This document shows, piece after piece, positions 42,604 through 51,905 of a stretch of 64,000 nt of DNA (the stretch's first letter is position 1; each line of letters opens with the position of its first letter). This DNA comes from Kushneria sinocarnis (GTDB lineage Bacteria; Pseudomonadota; Gammaproteobacteria; Pseudomonadales; Halomonadaceae). The stretch spans positions 186,001-250,000 of the forward strand of contig NZ_RBIN01000003.1 of the NCBI RefSeq assembly GCF_003633775.1, in the 5' to 3' direction. Position numbers and translations under genes: made by a program. Below the pieces are notes generated by a model. The model was given only the letters and a program-made list of their open reading frames with translations. It did not search any database and was not told where the DNA came from.

Positions 42604-43433
42604 GAGTGCTCCCGTCTGACATGAGATATGAATTCTTTTGCCCGTCTGTCACGGGGATAACAATGTCGCTCATCATTGCAGGGCTGCCGGGCTGCAGATA
42701 CGCCTCCGTGAAGCGAGCCCCCCGGCACCAGCAACCGCGGGGTGAAACGTGGTCTGACTGGTGTTACCCGCTGAATGCGCCGTTTGGCCCGGATCACGAA
42801 GCTCTGGCCGAGCGGCAGGTTCCAGCGTCGGCCCAGCGCTTCCATGGCATCATGCGGCAAGGAGGCCGAGGGGGGAGCAAAACCGCAGTAATCGATGTGT
42901 TCGATTTCGAAATCGACAAAGGTCAGCCAGTCACGCAGCCTCGAGACGCTGCGCCAGACGCCTCCCATGGGCCAACTGCCATATCGGCGAGCCAGCCAGT
43001 GACGGGCACAGGCACTGCCATACGGATGCCAGCCGATGATCAGCAGACGGCCGTTGTGATCGGTCACCCTGGCGGCTTCACGCAATAGATGGTGGGGCTC
43101 CGGAACCATCTCCAGAAGATGGTGGATCAGAACCAGTTCCATGCTTTCATCGGCAAGCGGAATGGCATCCGGAGCACAGACAAGCGTTGAGGCGTGCCGC
43201 ACATCCTCGTGACGCGGTGCCCATTCCATGACATGCCCTACCGCTGAGAGATCAAGCAGTGAGCCACCGGCTGTCATCTCGAGTCCGTGACGTCCGGCAA
43301 GATTTTCCAGTACAGGACCCAGGCAGGCACGTTCGGCACGTACCAGTGCCTGGCCCGATGGTGACCCCAGATACTGCCTGGCGGCCCGTAGACGTTCGAC
43401 CAGCCGGACTGCGTCACACTGCTGATTTGACAT
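42600..43433 (-). CDS. Class I SAM-dependent methyltransferase
   Basis: A 277-residue protein with a methyltransferase type 11-like core. The usual glycine-rich motif I is altered ([13 protein letters not shown]), while motif II/III features such as [29 protein letters not shown] (in the region of residues 92-121) and [12 protein letters not shown] are clear. The C-terminal 80 residues are basic. It occupies the position of a conserved methyltransferase between gloB and rnhA in Pseudomonas. It is divergent from gloB and overlaps rnhA. The substrate is unknown. Confidence 0.85.
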   Translation of the reverse strand: MSNQQCDAVRLVERLRAARQYLGSPSGQALVRAERACLGPVLENLAGRHGLEMTAGGSLLDLSAVGHVMEWAPRHEDVRHASTLVCAPDAIPLADESMELVLIHHLLEMVPEPHHLLREAARVTDHNGRLLIIGWHPYGSACARHWLARRYGSWPMGGVWRSVSRLRDWLTFVDFEIEHIDYCGFAPPSASLPHDAMEALGRRWNLPLGQSFVIRAKRRIQRVTPVRPRFTPRLLVPGGSLHGGVSAARQPCNDERHCYPRDRRAKEFISHVRREHS

Positions 43434-43578
43434 ATCGAACTCATCCCAGCAAGGTTATCGCACCTTGCGCCGACGCCCGTCCCAGAGCCGCTGAAACGGG
43501 ATTGACCATCTCAGGGTCGAGGGCGTGCCAGTGCGGCATATCACTTTTCCGAACCTGCAAGCGACTCTCGAGGGTGCC

Positions 43579-44346
43579 ATGTTGACCGTCAAGCCGTTAC
43601 CTGCATTCAAGGATAATTATATCTGGGTGCTTCAGCAGGATAATACCCCCGGTATCGTGGTGGTTGATCCCGGTGATGCAGAACCGGTCATCGAACGAGT
43701 CGAGCAACAGGGACTGACCGTTGCCACCATCCTGATCACCCATCATCACCCCGATCATACCGGTGGCCTGAAGGAGCTGGTGGAACGTTACTCGCCACGT
43801 GTTATCGGCCCCGACAACTCGCGCATCGAAGGCATCACTGAAACCGTGGGAGAAGGGGATACCTTCCGCCTGCTCGGGCGACAGTTCGAGGTCATGGAGA
43901 CACCCGGGCATACGCTCGATCACATTACCTTCCTGACCCCCGGCACGCCACCACTGCTGTTTTGCGGTGACACCCTCTTCTGCGGGGGATGCGGCCGACT
44001 GTTCGAAGGTGAGCCGAACGACATGTTCAGGGCGCTGTCACGTTTTGCGGAACTCAGTGATGACACGCTTGTCTTCGGGGCACACGAATACACACTGGCC
44101 AATCTGAAATTCGCCCAGGCGGCCGAGCCCGAGAACGAGACCCGTGATGCCCTGCTTGAAGAGTGCCAGAAGGCTCGCTCCATGGATCGTCCCACGCTAC
44201 CGAGCAATATCGGACGCGAAAAGGCGGTCAACCCCTTCATGAGGGTAGCTGAACCCGGAGTGCGCAAGGCCGCCCAGCAACAGGGCGATGCCAGTGATGA
44301 GCTCAGCACGTTCGCGACCCTGCGTGCCTGGAAGGACAGTTTCTGA
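43579..44346 (+). CDS. gloB: Hydroxyacylglutathione hydrolase (glyoxalase II)
   Basis: Splits S-lactoylglutathione to lactate and glutathione, the second step of methylglyoxal removal. The 255-residue metallo-beta-lactamase-fold protein has the dinuclear site THHHPDH (H55, H57, D59, H60), the PGHTLDH segment (about 112-118) and the FCGDTLFCGGCGRLFEG stretch (about 135-151) typical of GloB. The C-terminal helical domain carries the LPSNIGREKAVNPFMR glutathione-binding region. The start at 43579 follows an AGGG site. Confidence 0.96.
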   Translation: MLTVKPLPAFKDNYIWVLQQDNTPGIVVVDPGDAEPVIERVEQQGLTVATILITHHHPDHTGGLKELVERYSPRVIGPDNSRIEGITETVGEGDTFRLLGRQFEVMETPGHTLDHITFLTPGTPPLLFCGDTLFCGGCGRLFEGEPNDMFRALSRFAELSDDTLVFGAHEYTLANLKFAQAAEPENETRDALLEECQKARSMDRPTLPSNIGREKAVNPFMRVAEPGVRKAAQQQGDASDELSTFATLRAWKDSF

Positions 44347-44536
44347 TCTCGAGCAGGCTACAGCCTGATGGCTGTTCATCCTGAGCACGCGTTCAGGCTG
44401 CTGTCGCATGCTCCGATGGACAGCGCCTCCTTGTGGAAAACAAGCAGTACGTTCGGCCGACATGGCGAGCGGCTGATTTATCGGATATGGCCGCCGTTGC
44501 AGGCTTCATTGCGCCCCCTGGAAGGACGTTGATTTC

Positions 44537-45856
44537 ATGCCGCCCGAAAACAGTTCCCGGCCCCGAAGACGGGGTGCCGGTCTTGTTGCATTGACACTCT
44601 CCAGCCTCGTTCTTGCCCATCAGGCCCCGGCTTCCATGGAAACCGCCGACCCCACGGCCGGGACTCGGGACAGTACGAGCTTTTACAGCGCCCTGGCCCT
44701 GGATGCCCGATCCGAGGACTCCCTCTGGCAGCAGCTGCGAAGCGGTTTCACGCTTACCCATGAAACGGACAATCCCCGTGTTCGGAAATGGCTGGAGTGG
44801 TATGAGGCGCACCCTTCCTTTCTGACCGAAGCCAACACCAATGCCCGGCACTGGCTTGCCTGGGTAACGCAGCGAGTGAAGGCGCGCGGCATGCCGGCCG
44901 AGCTTGCCCTGTTACCCTTTGTCGAAAGCGCTTACGACCCGAGTGCTCACAACCCGGCCGGTTCGGCCGGCATGTGGCAGTTCATGCCAAAGACCGGGGC
45001 CGCCATGGGGCTGGCCCGCACGGGAAGCTATGATGGGCGTCTGAACGTGATCGCGGCCACGGATGCGGCACTCAGCTATCTGAATCAGCAGGCCCAGCGC
45101 TGGTACGACGGTGACTGGAAGCTGGCTCTGGCCGCCTACAATGCCGGCCCCGGCACCGTTAATGGTGCCATTCGGGAGGCGGAACGCCATCATCGGCCAA
45201 CGGACTACTGGCATCTGGATCTGCCAACCGAAACCATGAACTATGTGCCTCAGCTGATGGCCCTGTCGGCTATCGTCTCCGACCCCGAGCGCTACGGTAT
45301 AACGCTTCCCGATGTACCTGCCCGGCCCGAGTTTGCCCAGGTCAATACCAATGGCCAGATCAACCTTTCCCGGGCAGCACAGCTGGCGGATATTTCCGAG
45401 CAGCGCCTGAGGGCACTCAATCCCGCCTATAAGCGCGAGCTGACCCGTCCCGAGGGCAATCCTCCCCTGCTGATCCCGGCCGATCGTGTGGATACCTTCA
45501 GGCAACGGCTGGCACAGCTGACCCCCTCGGAACGGCTGGGATGGCATGAATATCGCGTCAGCTCGGGGGATACCCTGTCAGCCATTGCAGCGCGCCATGA
45601 CAGCAGCGTGGGCCAGCTCAAGAGCCACAATCGCATGAGCAGCACTCGTCTTCAGGTGGGCCAGACGCTGATGGTGCCCGGCAAACCGTCCACCGGGCCG
45701 CAGGCTCCCCGTGAACGCACGATCCAGGTGCGTGAAGGAGAGAGCCTCTGGTCCATTGCCCAGCGCCATGATGTCGGAGTCGCCAGGCTGGCGCGCTGGA
45801 ATGATCTCAGGCCGGATGCGACCCTGAAGCCGGGCCAGCAGCTTACCCTTTATTGA
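44537..45856 (+). CDS. mltD: Membrane-bound lytic murein transglycosylase D
   Basis: Cleaves peptidoglycan with formation of anhydro-muramic ends. The 439-residue protein has an N-terminal basic-hydrophobic export signal (about 8-33) but no clear lipobox, unlike E. coli MltD. The SLT domain (about 105-260) has catalytic E130 in LPFVESAYDP, then AGSAGMWQFMP and AYNAGPG. Two LysM peptidoglycan-binding repeats follow, about 337-380 (YRVSSGDTLSAIAARH) and about 395-438 (IQVREGESLWSIAQRH). It lies downstream of gloB, the conserved order. Confidence 0.93.
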   Translation: MPPENSSRPRRRGAGLVALTLSSLVLAHQAPASMETADPTAGTRDSTSFYSALALDARSEDSLWQQLRSGFTLTHETDNPRVRKWLEWYEAHPSFLTEANTNARHWLAWVTQRVKARGMPAELALLPFVESAYDPSAHNPAGSAGMWQFMPKTGAAMGLARTGSYDGRLNVIAATDAALSYLNQQAQRWYDGDWKLALAAYNAGPGTVNGAIREAERHHRPTDYWHLDLPTETMNYVPQLMALSAIVSDPERYGITLPDVPARPEFAQVNTNGQINLSRAAQLADISEQRLRALNPAYKRELTRPEGNPPLLIPADRVDTFRQRLAQLTPSERLGWHEYRVSSGDTLSAIAARHDSSVGQLKSHNRMSSTRLQVGQTLMVPGKPSTGPQAPRERTIQVREGESLWSIAQRHDVGVARLARWNDLRPDATLKPGQQLTLY

Positions 45857-45875
45857 TCATTACAGCGGAGCCTTC

Positions 45876-47645
45876 ATGACCCAGACCTGGATTCCCGGCA
45901 AGGACGAAGCGCTGGAAGCCTCGATCGATAGGCTGCATCACTGTGTCAGTGAACTCGGTTTTCATATCGAGGAAGGACGCTGGCTCAACCCTGCCCCTCA
46001 TGTCTGGTCGGTGCACATTCGCGATCGGGAGTGTCCTCAGGTCTTTGCCAATGGCAAGGGCAGTACTCATCAGGCCGCTCTCGCCAGCGCTTATGGAGAA
46101 CTGCTCGAGCGTCTGTCCACGCGTTACCTGTGGGCAGATTTTTATCTGACGCCGGTGCTGAAACGCTTCGGTTTCATCCACCAGAGCGATGAGATCTGGT
46201 TCGATACCAGTCAGCGTGACGAGCATGCTTGGCCCGAGGCGCTACTGGATGACCATACGCTGAATCATTTTGATCCCGAGCGGGAGCTGACCCTCGGGGA
46301 GCTGCAGGATCTCAACGGCGGTGACAGCGGCCATGGCGTATGTGCACTGCCCTACTCCCGGATCAGTGATGGCAGGCAGGTCCTGATCCCGGTCAATATC
46401 ATCGGCAACCTGTTTGTTTCCAATGGCATGTCGGCCGGGAACAATCGGGATGAAGCTCTGGTTCAGGGGCTTTCGGAAATATTCGAGCGTGGTATCAAGA
46501 ATCGTATCATCAGCGATGCCATTACCCTGCCCGAAGTACCGGCCAGCGTGCTTGAACGCTATCCCGGGATTCAGGCCGGCATGTCGGCGCTTGAAGCTGC
46601 CGGGTTTACACTCAGGGCGCTGGATGGATCACTGGGTGGTCGTTATCCGGTAATGTGTATCGTGCTCCAGAACCCGGCTGATGGCGGGGTCTATGCGTCA
46701 TTCGGTGCCCACCCCCGTTTCGGCGTGGCACTGGAGCGTGCCATGACCGAGCTGCTCCAGGGGCGTGCCCTGGACGAGCTGGAAGGCTTCCCGGCGCCCA
46801 CGACGGATATGGACCTTGTCAATGAGCCCTATAACCTGGAGCTGCATTTCATTGACTCAAGTGGTTATGTCAGCTGGGCGCTGCTCGGGGATCGGCCCGA
46901 TGTGGCATTTCATGACTGGGACGACCCGCGGGATAACGCCGCAACAAAGCAGGCGCTGATCGACCTTCTGGCCGAGGATGGTCACGAGGTTTACGTTGCC
47001 GAGCACACGGCACTTGGTGCCTATGCCTGTCGTATCCTCGTGCCGGGCTTTTCGGAGGTTTATCCCGCCGATGAGCTCAAATGGCACAACAACAATCAGG
47101 CGTTGTCTCATCGTGCCACGCTGTTCAACCTGCCCAGTGCCGGGCATCATGCATGGCAGCAGCTGCTTGAAACCCTGGAGCATCATGGGGTCAACGAGCA
47201 GCTCAGGGTGCTTGAGTGGGCCGGTATCGTGGGTGATCCGGGCACATCCTGGGCGCGCCTGAGGATCGGTGAACTCAAGCTGTGGCTGATGCTGGCACTG
47301 GAAGATACCGAGGGTGCAATGGCCCAGCTCTCCATGATTCTGGGTTCCGGTCACCTGTCACTTGATGAACGTACCCGGCTGCGTGCTCTGGAAGATGTCC
47401 TGTCACTGCTCAACGCCGATGCGGATCTCGAAGAGTTTCGCCGCGCTCTCAACGTCTACCATGGCGAAGCGCTGGTGGAAGAAGCCGAAGAGCTGGCGCA
47501 GGCACAGGTGCTCTTCCCTTCATTGCCCGCACTCGATCCCCGGTCTCCGACCGTCGCCCACGGTCGTCTGCTGGAGGCCTATGAAAAGGTCCTGCATGGT
47601 CAGCGCTGGTCCGGCCGGATACACCCGGCCGGGCGACCCTCATGA
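45876..47645 (+). CDS. ycaO: YcaO protein (ribosomal S12 methylthiotransferase accessory type)
   Basis: A 589-residue protein matching E. coli YcaO (586 residues) over its length. The YcaO ATP-binding fold occupies about residues 55-400, with GKGSTHQAALASAYGELLERLSTRY near residues 49-73 and SEIFERGIKNRI (about 205-216). The C-terminal 150 residues form a helical TPR-like domain. YcaO enzymes use ATP to activate amide backbones. E. coli YcaO supports RimO modification of ribosomal protein S12. No peptide precursor gene of an azole or thioamide natural-product cluster is nearby, so a housekeeping role is favoured. It overlaps the convergent amidase gene by six bases. Confidence 0.94.
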   Translation: MTQTWIPGKDEALEASIDRLHHCVSELGFHIEEGRWLNPAPHVWSVHIRDRECPQVFANGKGSTHQAALASAYGELLERLSTRYLWADFYLTPVLKRFGFIHQSDEIWFDTSQRDEHAWPEALLDDHTLNHFDPERELTLGELQDLNGGDSGHGVCALPYSRISDGRQVLIPVNIIGNLFVSNGMSAGNNRDEALVQGLSEIFERGIKNRIISDAITLPEVPASVLERYPGIQAGMSALEAAGFTLRALDGSLGGRYPVMCIVLQNPADGGVYASFGAHPRFGVALERAMTELLQGRALDELEGFPAPTTDMDLVNEPYNLELHFIDSSGYVSWALLGDRPDVAFHDWDDPRDNAATKQALIDLLAEDGHEVYVAEHTALGAYACRILVPGFSEVYPADELKWHNNNQALSHRATLFNLPSAGHHAWQQLLETLEHHGVNEQLRVLEWAGIVGDPGTSWARLRIGELKLWLMLALEDTEGAMAQLSMILGSGHLSLDERTRLRALEDVLSLLNADADLEEFRRALNVYHGEALVEEAEELAQAQVLFPSLPALDPRSPTVAHGRLLEAYEKVLHGQRWSGRIHPAGRPS

Positions 47646-48446
47646 CGACCAGCCCTGCTCGGGTGGATGCTGCAGCGAAAAACGATCGGCATCACGCCAG
47701 GCCGGAAAGCGTTCGCGATAACCCTGCAGTCCTTCCAGCCCGATGGTGCCGGTACGCACGAAGGGCACACTCTGTGGCTCATCGATCAGGGCCTCGCCGG
47801 TATAATCCAGCAGCATGGAATCCCCGCTGTAGTGCTGCCCCCTGGCGTCTTCCCCGGTACGATTCACTCCGATCACATAAGCCTGGTTCTCGATTGCCCG
47901 CGCTTGTAACAGGGTTCGCCACGCATTTCTTCTGGCGGAAGGCCAGTTGGCAACACACAGCAGTACATCATATTCATTATCGACATTGCGCTGCCATACC
48001 GGGAAACGCAGGTCATAACAGACACCAAGGAGGATGCGGAAACCGGCCAGCTCAATGACACGGCGCTGCTGCCCCGCGCCGTAACGCTCCTGCTCACCCG
48101 CCATGCGAAACAGATGCCACTTGTCATACCAGTCCAGCGAGCCATCCGGGCAGGCCCAGACAAGGCGATTGAAACAGCGTCCCTGATCCAGGATGGGCAG
48201 GCTCCCGGTGACCACGGCGCCACTGCGTTCGGCCAGACCACGCATCCATTGCACGGCATGACTCTCTGCCATGCTTTCGGCCAGATCCGGCATGTGCGAG
48301 GCAAAGCCGGTGGCAAACATTTCCGGCAGAACAATCAGATCAGTGGCGTGCACGTCACGCAACCACTCATCCAGCATGGTGCAATTGGCTCTGATACTGT
48401 CCCCACGCGGATCCGCCTGCACCAGCGTGATTCTCATTTCGCTCAT
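47640..48446 (-). CDS. Nitrilase-family omega-amidase (YafV type)
   Basis: A carbon-nitrogen hydrolase of 268 residues. The catalytic triad is visible: E42 in LPEMF, K109 in YDKWHLF and C143 in GVCYDLRFP. The size and motifs match E. coli YafV, an omega-amidase that hydrolyses alpha-ketoglutaramate, a dead-end product of glutamine transamination or methionine salvage. The KWHLF/CYDLRFP pairing separates it from the NAD synthetase and NitFhit branches. Transcribed alone, opposite to ycaO. Confidence 0.92.
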   Translation of the reverse strand: MSEMRITLVQADPRGDSIRANCTMLDEWLRDVHATDLIVLPEMFATGFASHMPDLAESMAESHAVQWMRGLAERSGAVVTGSLPILDQGRCFNRLVWACPDGSLDWYDKWHLFRMAGEQERYGAGQQRRVIELAGFRILLGVCYDLRFPVWQRNVDNEYDVLLCVANWPSARRNAWRTLLQARAIENQAYVIGVNRTGEDARGQHYSGDSMLLDYTGEALIDEPQSVPFVRTGTIGLEGLQGYRERFPAWRDADRFSLQHPPEQGWSS

Positions 48447-48664
48447 GGCCAGCTCCTTGTATACCCTGTACGGCCGGCGAGACGCCCTTCTACCGCGCTG
48501 TATCGCTCGCCGACCTCAGCATAGAGCATTGCCCGACCCCATGATATGACAACAGCAGTGGCCTTGCGGGGCGGGCGGCAAAAATGCCAGTAATGCGCAA
48601 AGCAGCCAGGCAGGATTTGACGGTATGTCATACCCTTGGGGAAGCTATCAGGGAGGATAACATC

Positions 48665-48790
48665 ATGGACATGAACCAGCTGGCCGTACTTGGCATCATC
48701 GCACTGGGGGCACTGGCCTATACGGGTGTAAAGCGCGTTATTCGCATGCGTGAAATGGGCTCCCCCGTCGACACGGAAGGAGAAGGCTGA
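48665..48790 (+). CDS. Small membrane protein, 41 residues
   Basis: A GGGAGGAT ribosome site stands eight bases before ATG 48665. The peptide begins MDMNQLAVLGIIALGALAYT, one membrane helix (about residues 5-20), followed by a basic VKRVIRMRE segment and an acidic tail (DTEGEG). The positive-inside rule puts the C-terminus in the cytoplasm. A second ATG two codons downstream is equally usable. No family is recognised. Confidence 0.6.
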   Translation: MDMNQLAVLGIIALGALAYTGVKRVIRMREMGSPVDTEGEG

Positions 48791-48958
48791 TTTTTCTCCT
48801 GCGTACTCACTGCAATGGCTCTTGAGATCCGTTCAGGGATGATCGATGGTGCCCCACTCTTCGGGGCATCGGGAGACGCAGGTGCAAAAAACGAAAGGTG
48901 CAATGACAGGGAAAGGATGATCAACTGATTCGGGCCGGAGATGGTCCGAATCGCCGTT

Positions 48959-49168
48959 TCAGGCAGGCGGGGTATACACCTGGCCAATATACCATGCACC
49001 AGCAGCGGCCATGATCATGATGACAATGCCGAGCAGGCAGAATGTATTGGCCCAGGGTCGCTGTCTCTTGCGTTTGACTATGCCGGCAACAATAAGCGCC
49101 ATGCCGACTGATATGGTAATGGGCGAAAATGTTGCGAACCACAGCACCATATTCTCGAAACCCGACAT
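48959..49168 (-). CDS. Small two-span membrane protein, 69 residues
   Basis: Two membrane helices are clear, about residues 8-28 (WFATFSPITISVGMALIVAG) and about 43-63 (FCLLGIVIMIMAAAGAWYIG), joined by a very basic loop KRKRQRPWA. The ATG at 49168 follows GGAAGAG. The layout resembles small hairpin membrane proteins of unknown role. It converges with the 41-residue membrane gene. Confidence 0.6.
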   Translation of the reverse strand: MSGFENMVLWFATFSPITISVGMALIVAGIVKRKRQRPWANTFCLLGIVIMIMAAAGAWYIGQVYTPPA

Positions 49169-49463
49169 GTGCTGCTCACTCTTCCAGCGTCTGGCATGAA
49201 AATTTACACGCCTCGACCGGTTGTGTTTCAACCGGCCAGCATGCCTGTTCCAGATGCAGCATAGCAGCTTGCCCAGATGGCAAAAACCCACACCGCTGAT
49301 GAGATCCCTTTTCGGGATTCGATTCAGCGTGATGTTGCCCTGGTCGAACGTTTCAAGAGCATGTCGACTTCTTCAATGATCGTTTTATCCCGTTCCAGCT
49401 GAAAAATCCGGCACGGCAGCATATTTTCAGCATCTGACGCATTCGCCTTGTCGGGGTCAACCG
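49169..49463. other. Intergenic stretch without recognised gene
   Basis: It holds the upstream region of the two-span membrane gene and the 3' flank of the ATP-grasp gene. No supported reading frame, hairpin with T-run or repeat was seen. Confidence 0.5.
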
Positions 49464-50384
49464 TTATACGGCATCTTCAAAAAGTTTCCCCCAGGCTCGG
49501 TCATGCGCTGGCGTTTTGAAATGCATCATCCCCTCTCCCGGAGTAAACGAGATATCCTTGAAGCGGATCTGATTCTCTCCGATGTAAAAGTCAATTCGTG
49601 CAAAACCGAAACCTTCGGAAAGTCCGGCTGCGGCTTCAAGCGCATCATCCAGCATTGCAGGGCGCTGTCGATGAATACCCGAGGTAAAACGACTTTCGAT
49701 TACTTCAATCGACTGCCAATCAGTGTCGTAATAGTCATGAAACGAGCCGGTTGCTCCTCTGTGTACAGCCTCGATATAAATGCGCGGCCCTGCCCCGTTA
49801 CCGTGAAAGCAATAGAATCTGTATTCCTGCGCAGGCTCATCCATTGACTCCTGCGGTAATTGCTCGAAAATCAGCTGAGGATCGATTTTCTGGTAGTAGC
49901 GTATCCGCTCGAACAGATGAAAATCCGTGGCCAGCCACTTCTGACCCAGTAGATTCAGTAAATTGACAGGATAATCGGATTTATCCTCCACACACAGCTC
50001 GGCATTACTACCGTGGCTGGCCTTCATCAGGAAACGGTGCGGCAGCGCATGGTATTGTTCCCGATCAAGGACCTTGCAGATGAGATAACATTCCGGCAGA
50101 AACTGTTTCCCTATTTTTCTTCCGACATGCGCTCTGGCCTGCACCCTATCGGACAGGGCGGTAAAATCGGCATTGGGCATGATACGCCGTCGACATATCT
50201 TTTCATTGAAGGCGACAGGCTGTTTCAGATCGGGGAATTTGCCGAACTCCCTCCTGTAGGCCAGGCCTATATAACGAGCATCGGAAAGATGACGAACAGC
50301 AGCACTCCTGAAGCGCCCCATCAGATTGCTCAATAAAGGAGGTTTGGCTTCTGCCAACGGCATAATCGCTGTAGTATCCGCCAT
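49464..50384 (-). CDS. TupA-like ATP-grasp protein
   Basis: A 306-residue protein with the pattern of the ATP-grasp TupA-like family, named after a teichuronopeptide synthesis gene. PVAFNEKICRRR (about residues 56-67), LMKASHGSN (about 118-126), a RYYQKIDPQLIFEQLP segment (about 158-173) and the metal-end RIDFYIGENQIRFKDISFTPG (about 263-283) are visible. Such proteins join an amino acid or peptide to a sugar or polymer during envelope synthesis. The ATG at 50384 follows AGGGAAG. No glycosyltransferase neighbours exist, so it is an orphan; base composition is lower in G+C than the flanking housekeeping genes, hinting at transfer. Confidence 0.8.
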   Translation of the reverse strand: MADTTAIMPLAEAKPPLLSNLMGRFRSAAVRHLSDARYIGLAYRREFGKFPDLKQPVAFNEKICRRRIMPNADFTALSDRVQARAHVGRKIGKQFLPECYLICKVLDREQYHALPHRFLMKASHGSNAELCVEDKSDYPVNLLNLLGQKWLATDFHLFERIRYYQKIDPQLIFEQLPQESMDEPAQEYRFYCFHGNGAGPRIYIEAVHRGATGSFHDYYDTDWQSIEVIESRFTSGIHRQRPAMLDDALEAAAGLSEGFGFARIDFYIGENQIRFKDISFTPGEGMMHFKTPAHDRAWGKLFEDAV

Positions 50385-50862
50385 TCGAACTTCCCTGTAT
50401 TCGATAAGAAATATCAACGGTGAACAATCTTTCATTACCTAATGTGACACAAGGTAAATGGACTATATATGCCGAATCGCTGATCGACTGCTCGCATGGC
50501 AAAATCCGCATCGTCAGCAGGACGATGCCGGCTGCCTGAGGGAGGCCGGCTCAATACCCGGGCCCTGTCGATGGGTCCGGGCCTTACCGGGCACCGGTGA
50601 AACCTGCACTGTACCGAAGGAGTAGTTCCCCCCGATGCAAATATATCAGCCTGCTGATTTTGCTTCGGTTTTACAGTCGATGTGATGTAAGCAGTGACTC
50701 ATGCCGGGGCAGTGCATGGGGCCATGGTTGCGTGCAGTGCGGATTTTCAGTACGGTTGCGCCAACTTGAGCTAAAACGCCCCACCTCTCAGGCTGGGGCG
50801 TTTTTCGTTGTTGAACAGCGCAGTTTCAAGAAACAAATGATGAAATACGTCAGGAGTTCGGG
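50385..50862. other. Gene-free stretch with several hairpins
   Basis: No convincing protein is encoded. Hairpins are seen at 50527-50550 (GCCGGC arms), 50557-50581 (CCCGGGCCC/GGGTCCGGG) and the terminator-like 50773-50805. A reading from 50597 to 50866 exists but has no ribosome site and an unlikely composition. Confidence 0.45.
50773..50805 (+). terminator. Orphan intrinsic terminator
   Basis: AAAACGCCCCA and TGGGGCGTTTT form an 11-bp stem with a 10-base loop, followed by further T. It is a first-class terminator in both directions. No gene with support ends just before it on the plus strand, so it may close a small RNA. Confidence 0.85.
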
Positions 50863-51117
50863 ATGATAAGACTGGAAAGAAACATTGTCGATCTGGCAAA
50901 GGACCATCTTCAGCGTCTGGAAAATCAGATTACTGCGGATAAGGACGAACAGGATATTTCAGATGCCAGAACAGCTTTTTCACAGCTTGCCACCCTGGCT
51001 GAACTAACAAGACAGAATGACACCGGCATGTCCGATGAATGTATTGGCATACTTGAAGAAATCGAGCGGCGTGCCAATGCTGTAGCTACAAGGCTACCCG
51101 GTATCATCGAGCGCTAA
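50863..51117 (+). CDS. Hypothetical helical 84-residue protein
   Basis: An AGGAG site lies six bases before the ATG. The protein is acidic and almost entirely helical by pattern, with heptad-like leucines in VDLAKDHLQRLENQI and IGILEEIERRANAVATRLPGII. One cysteine (C59) is present. It lies directly after the orphan terminator, so it needs its own promoter in the short gap 50806-50850. No family is recognised. Confidence 0.6.
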   Translation: MIRLERNIVDLAKDHLQRLENQITADKDEQDISDARTAFSQLATLAELTRQNDTGMSDECIGILEEIERRANAVATRLPGIIER

Positions 51118-51309
51118 TTCGACAAGGGCAAGCCGAAAACAACACCCGTGGTGCCTGGCAACTCAGGCACCTCTTCCCTTTATCCTGCCCAAGGCCCGAC
51201 GTAGTCATAATGCACCAATTTTCGGTCGCGGTCGCTTCAGCTCTGATGAAGACTGTGTTTCAGCACTGTCTTATGCGTTTCACGACCCTGACGGGGGGCG
51301 GTCCTGCTT

Positions 51310-51501
51310 TTATCCGTTGCTGATTCTTTTTTCAACAATAACACTGCCATCAAAACTGACACGGTAGGTAGAAGAACCCTGCTTCCCATGAAAAGTGGTC
51401 TGATCATGGTCCGATGTCCTGGCGAAGGTCGCATGATCGGTTTCAATGGGTACTCCTCTGGCAGGGCCCCGCATCTGTTTCGCATAGTAGCGAACTTCCA
51501 T
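51310..51501 (-). CDS. Hypothetical 63-residue protein
   Basis: ATG at 51501 follows AAAGGTGAGAG. The protein is polar, with a beta-like C-terminal STYRVSFDGSVIVEKRISNG that reads like true coding sequence. An overlapping reading at 51237-51485 in another frame is less convincing. No family is recognised and the flanks hold no clear partner. Confidence 0.45.
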   Translation of the reverse strand: MEVRYYAKQMRGPARGVPIETDHATFARTSDHDQTTFHGKQGSSTYRVSFDGSVIVEKRISNG

Positions 51502-51853
51502 ATCAGCTCTCACCTTTCGCAATTGAGTTGCCCGCCGACCAGCGGTATAACACAATTTAACCATTTGTTACCCCTGCCAAAGCCAAGGAAAGGCGCTGCT
51601 GAAAGCCGTTTTCATCAGGATTGGCTTACCAGATATGCCATCCGAAAAGCCTGACAAAAGAGCATCGTTTCGGTTCGGGGGTGAAACTATCGGCAAGCCC
51701 CTACTGCTCAAGCGGTTTCGGCGTGCTACATGCAACCGAGAGTTGCATATCCCACGTGGCGAATGATGGGCAGGCCTCGAACGAGGAGAAATGATTCGGC
51801 AGTATATATGCCCGGCCTGAGGGGCTTTTGCTGTCCGGTCGCAGTCGGGCATG
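51502..51853. other. Gene-free stretch with a run of three plus-strand hairpins
   Basis: ATGCAAC-CGAGA-GTTGCAT (51729-51747), CCTCG-AA-CGAGG (about 51775-51786) and GCCC...GGGC followed by TTTT (about 51810-51829) occur within 100 bases. No protein with support was seen. A structured small RNA on the plus strand is possible but unproven. Confidence 0.4.
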
Positions 51854-51889
51854 AAAAAAGCCACCTGAATGCCATGCATTCAGGTGGCT
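51854..51889 (-). terminator. Intrinsic terminator of tRNA-Pro
   Basis: A perfect 13-bp stem (AGCCACCTGAATG/CATTCAGGTGGCT) with a 5-base loop, followed on the minus strand by a run of six T, starting 17 bases after the tRNA 3' end. Confidence 0.92.
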
Positions 51890-51905
51890 GATTTCGCTTT
51901 CTTCT

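Noticed and set aside
45876-47645. ycaO as part of a thiazole/oxazole peptide cluster
   Set aside because: It matches full-length E. coli YcaO, and no precursor peptide, dehydrogenase or exporter gene is next to it.
50597-50866. An 89-codon frame across the orphan terminator
   Set aside because: It reads through the terminator, has no ribosome site and an unlikely residue mix; it also overlaps a better supported start at 50863.
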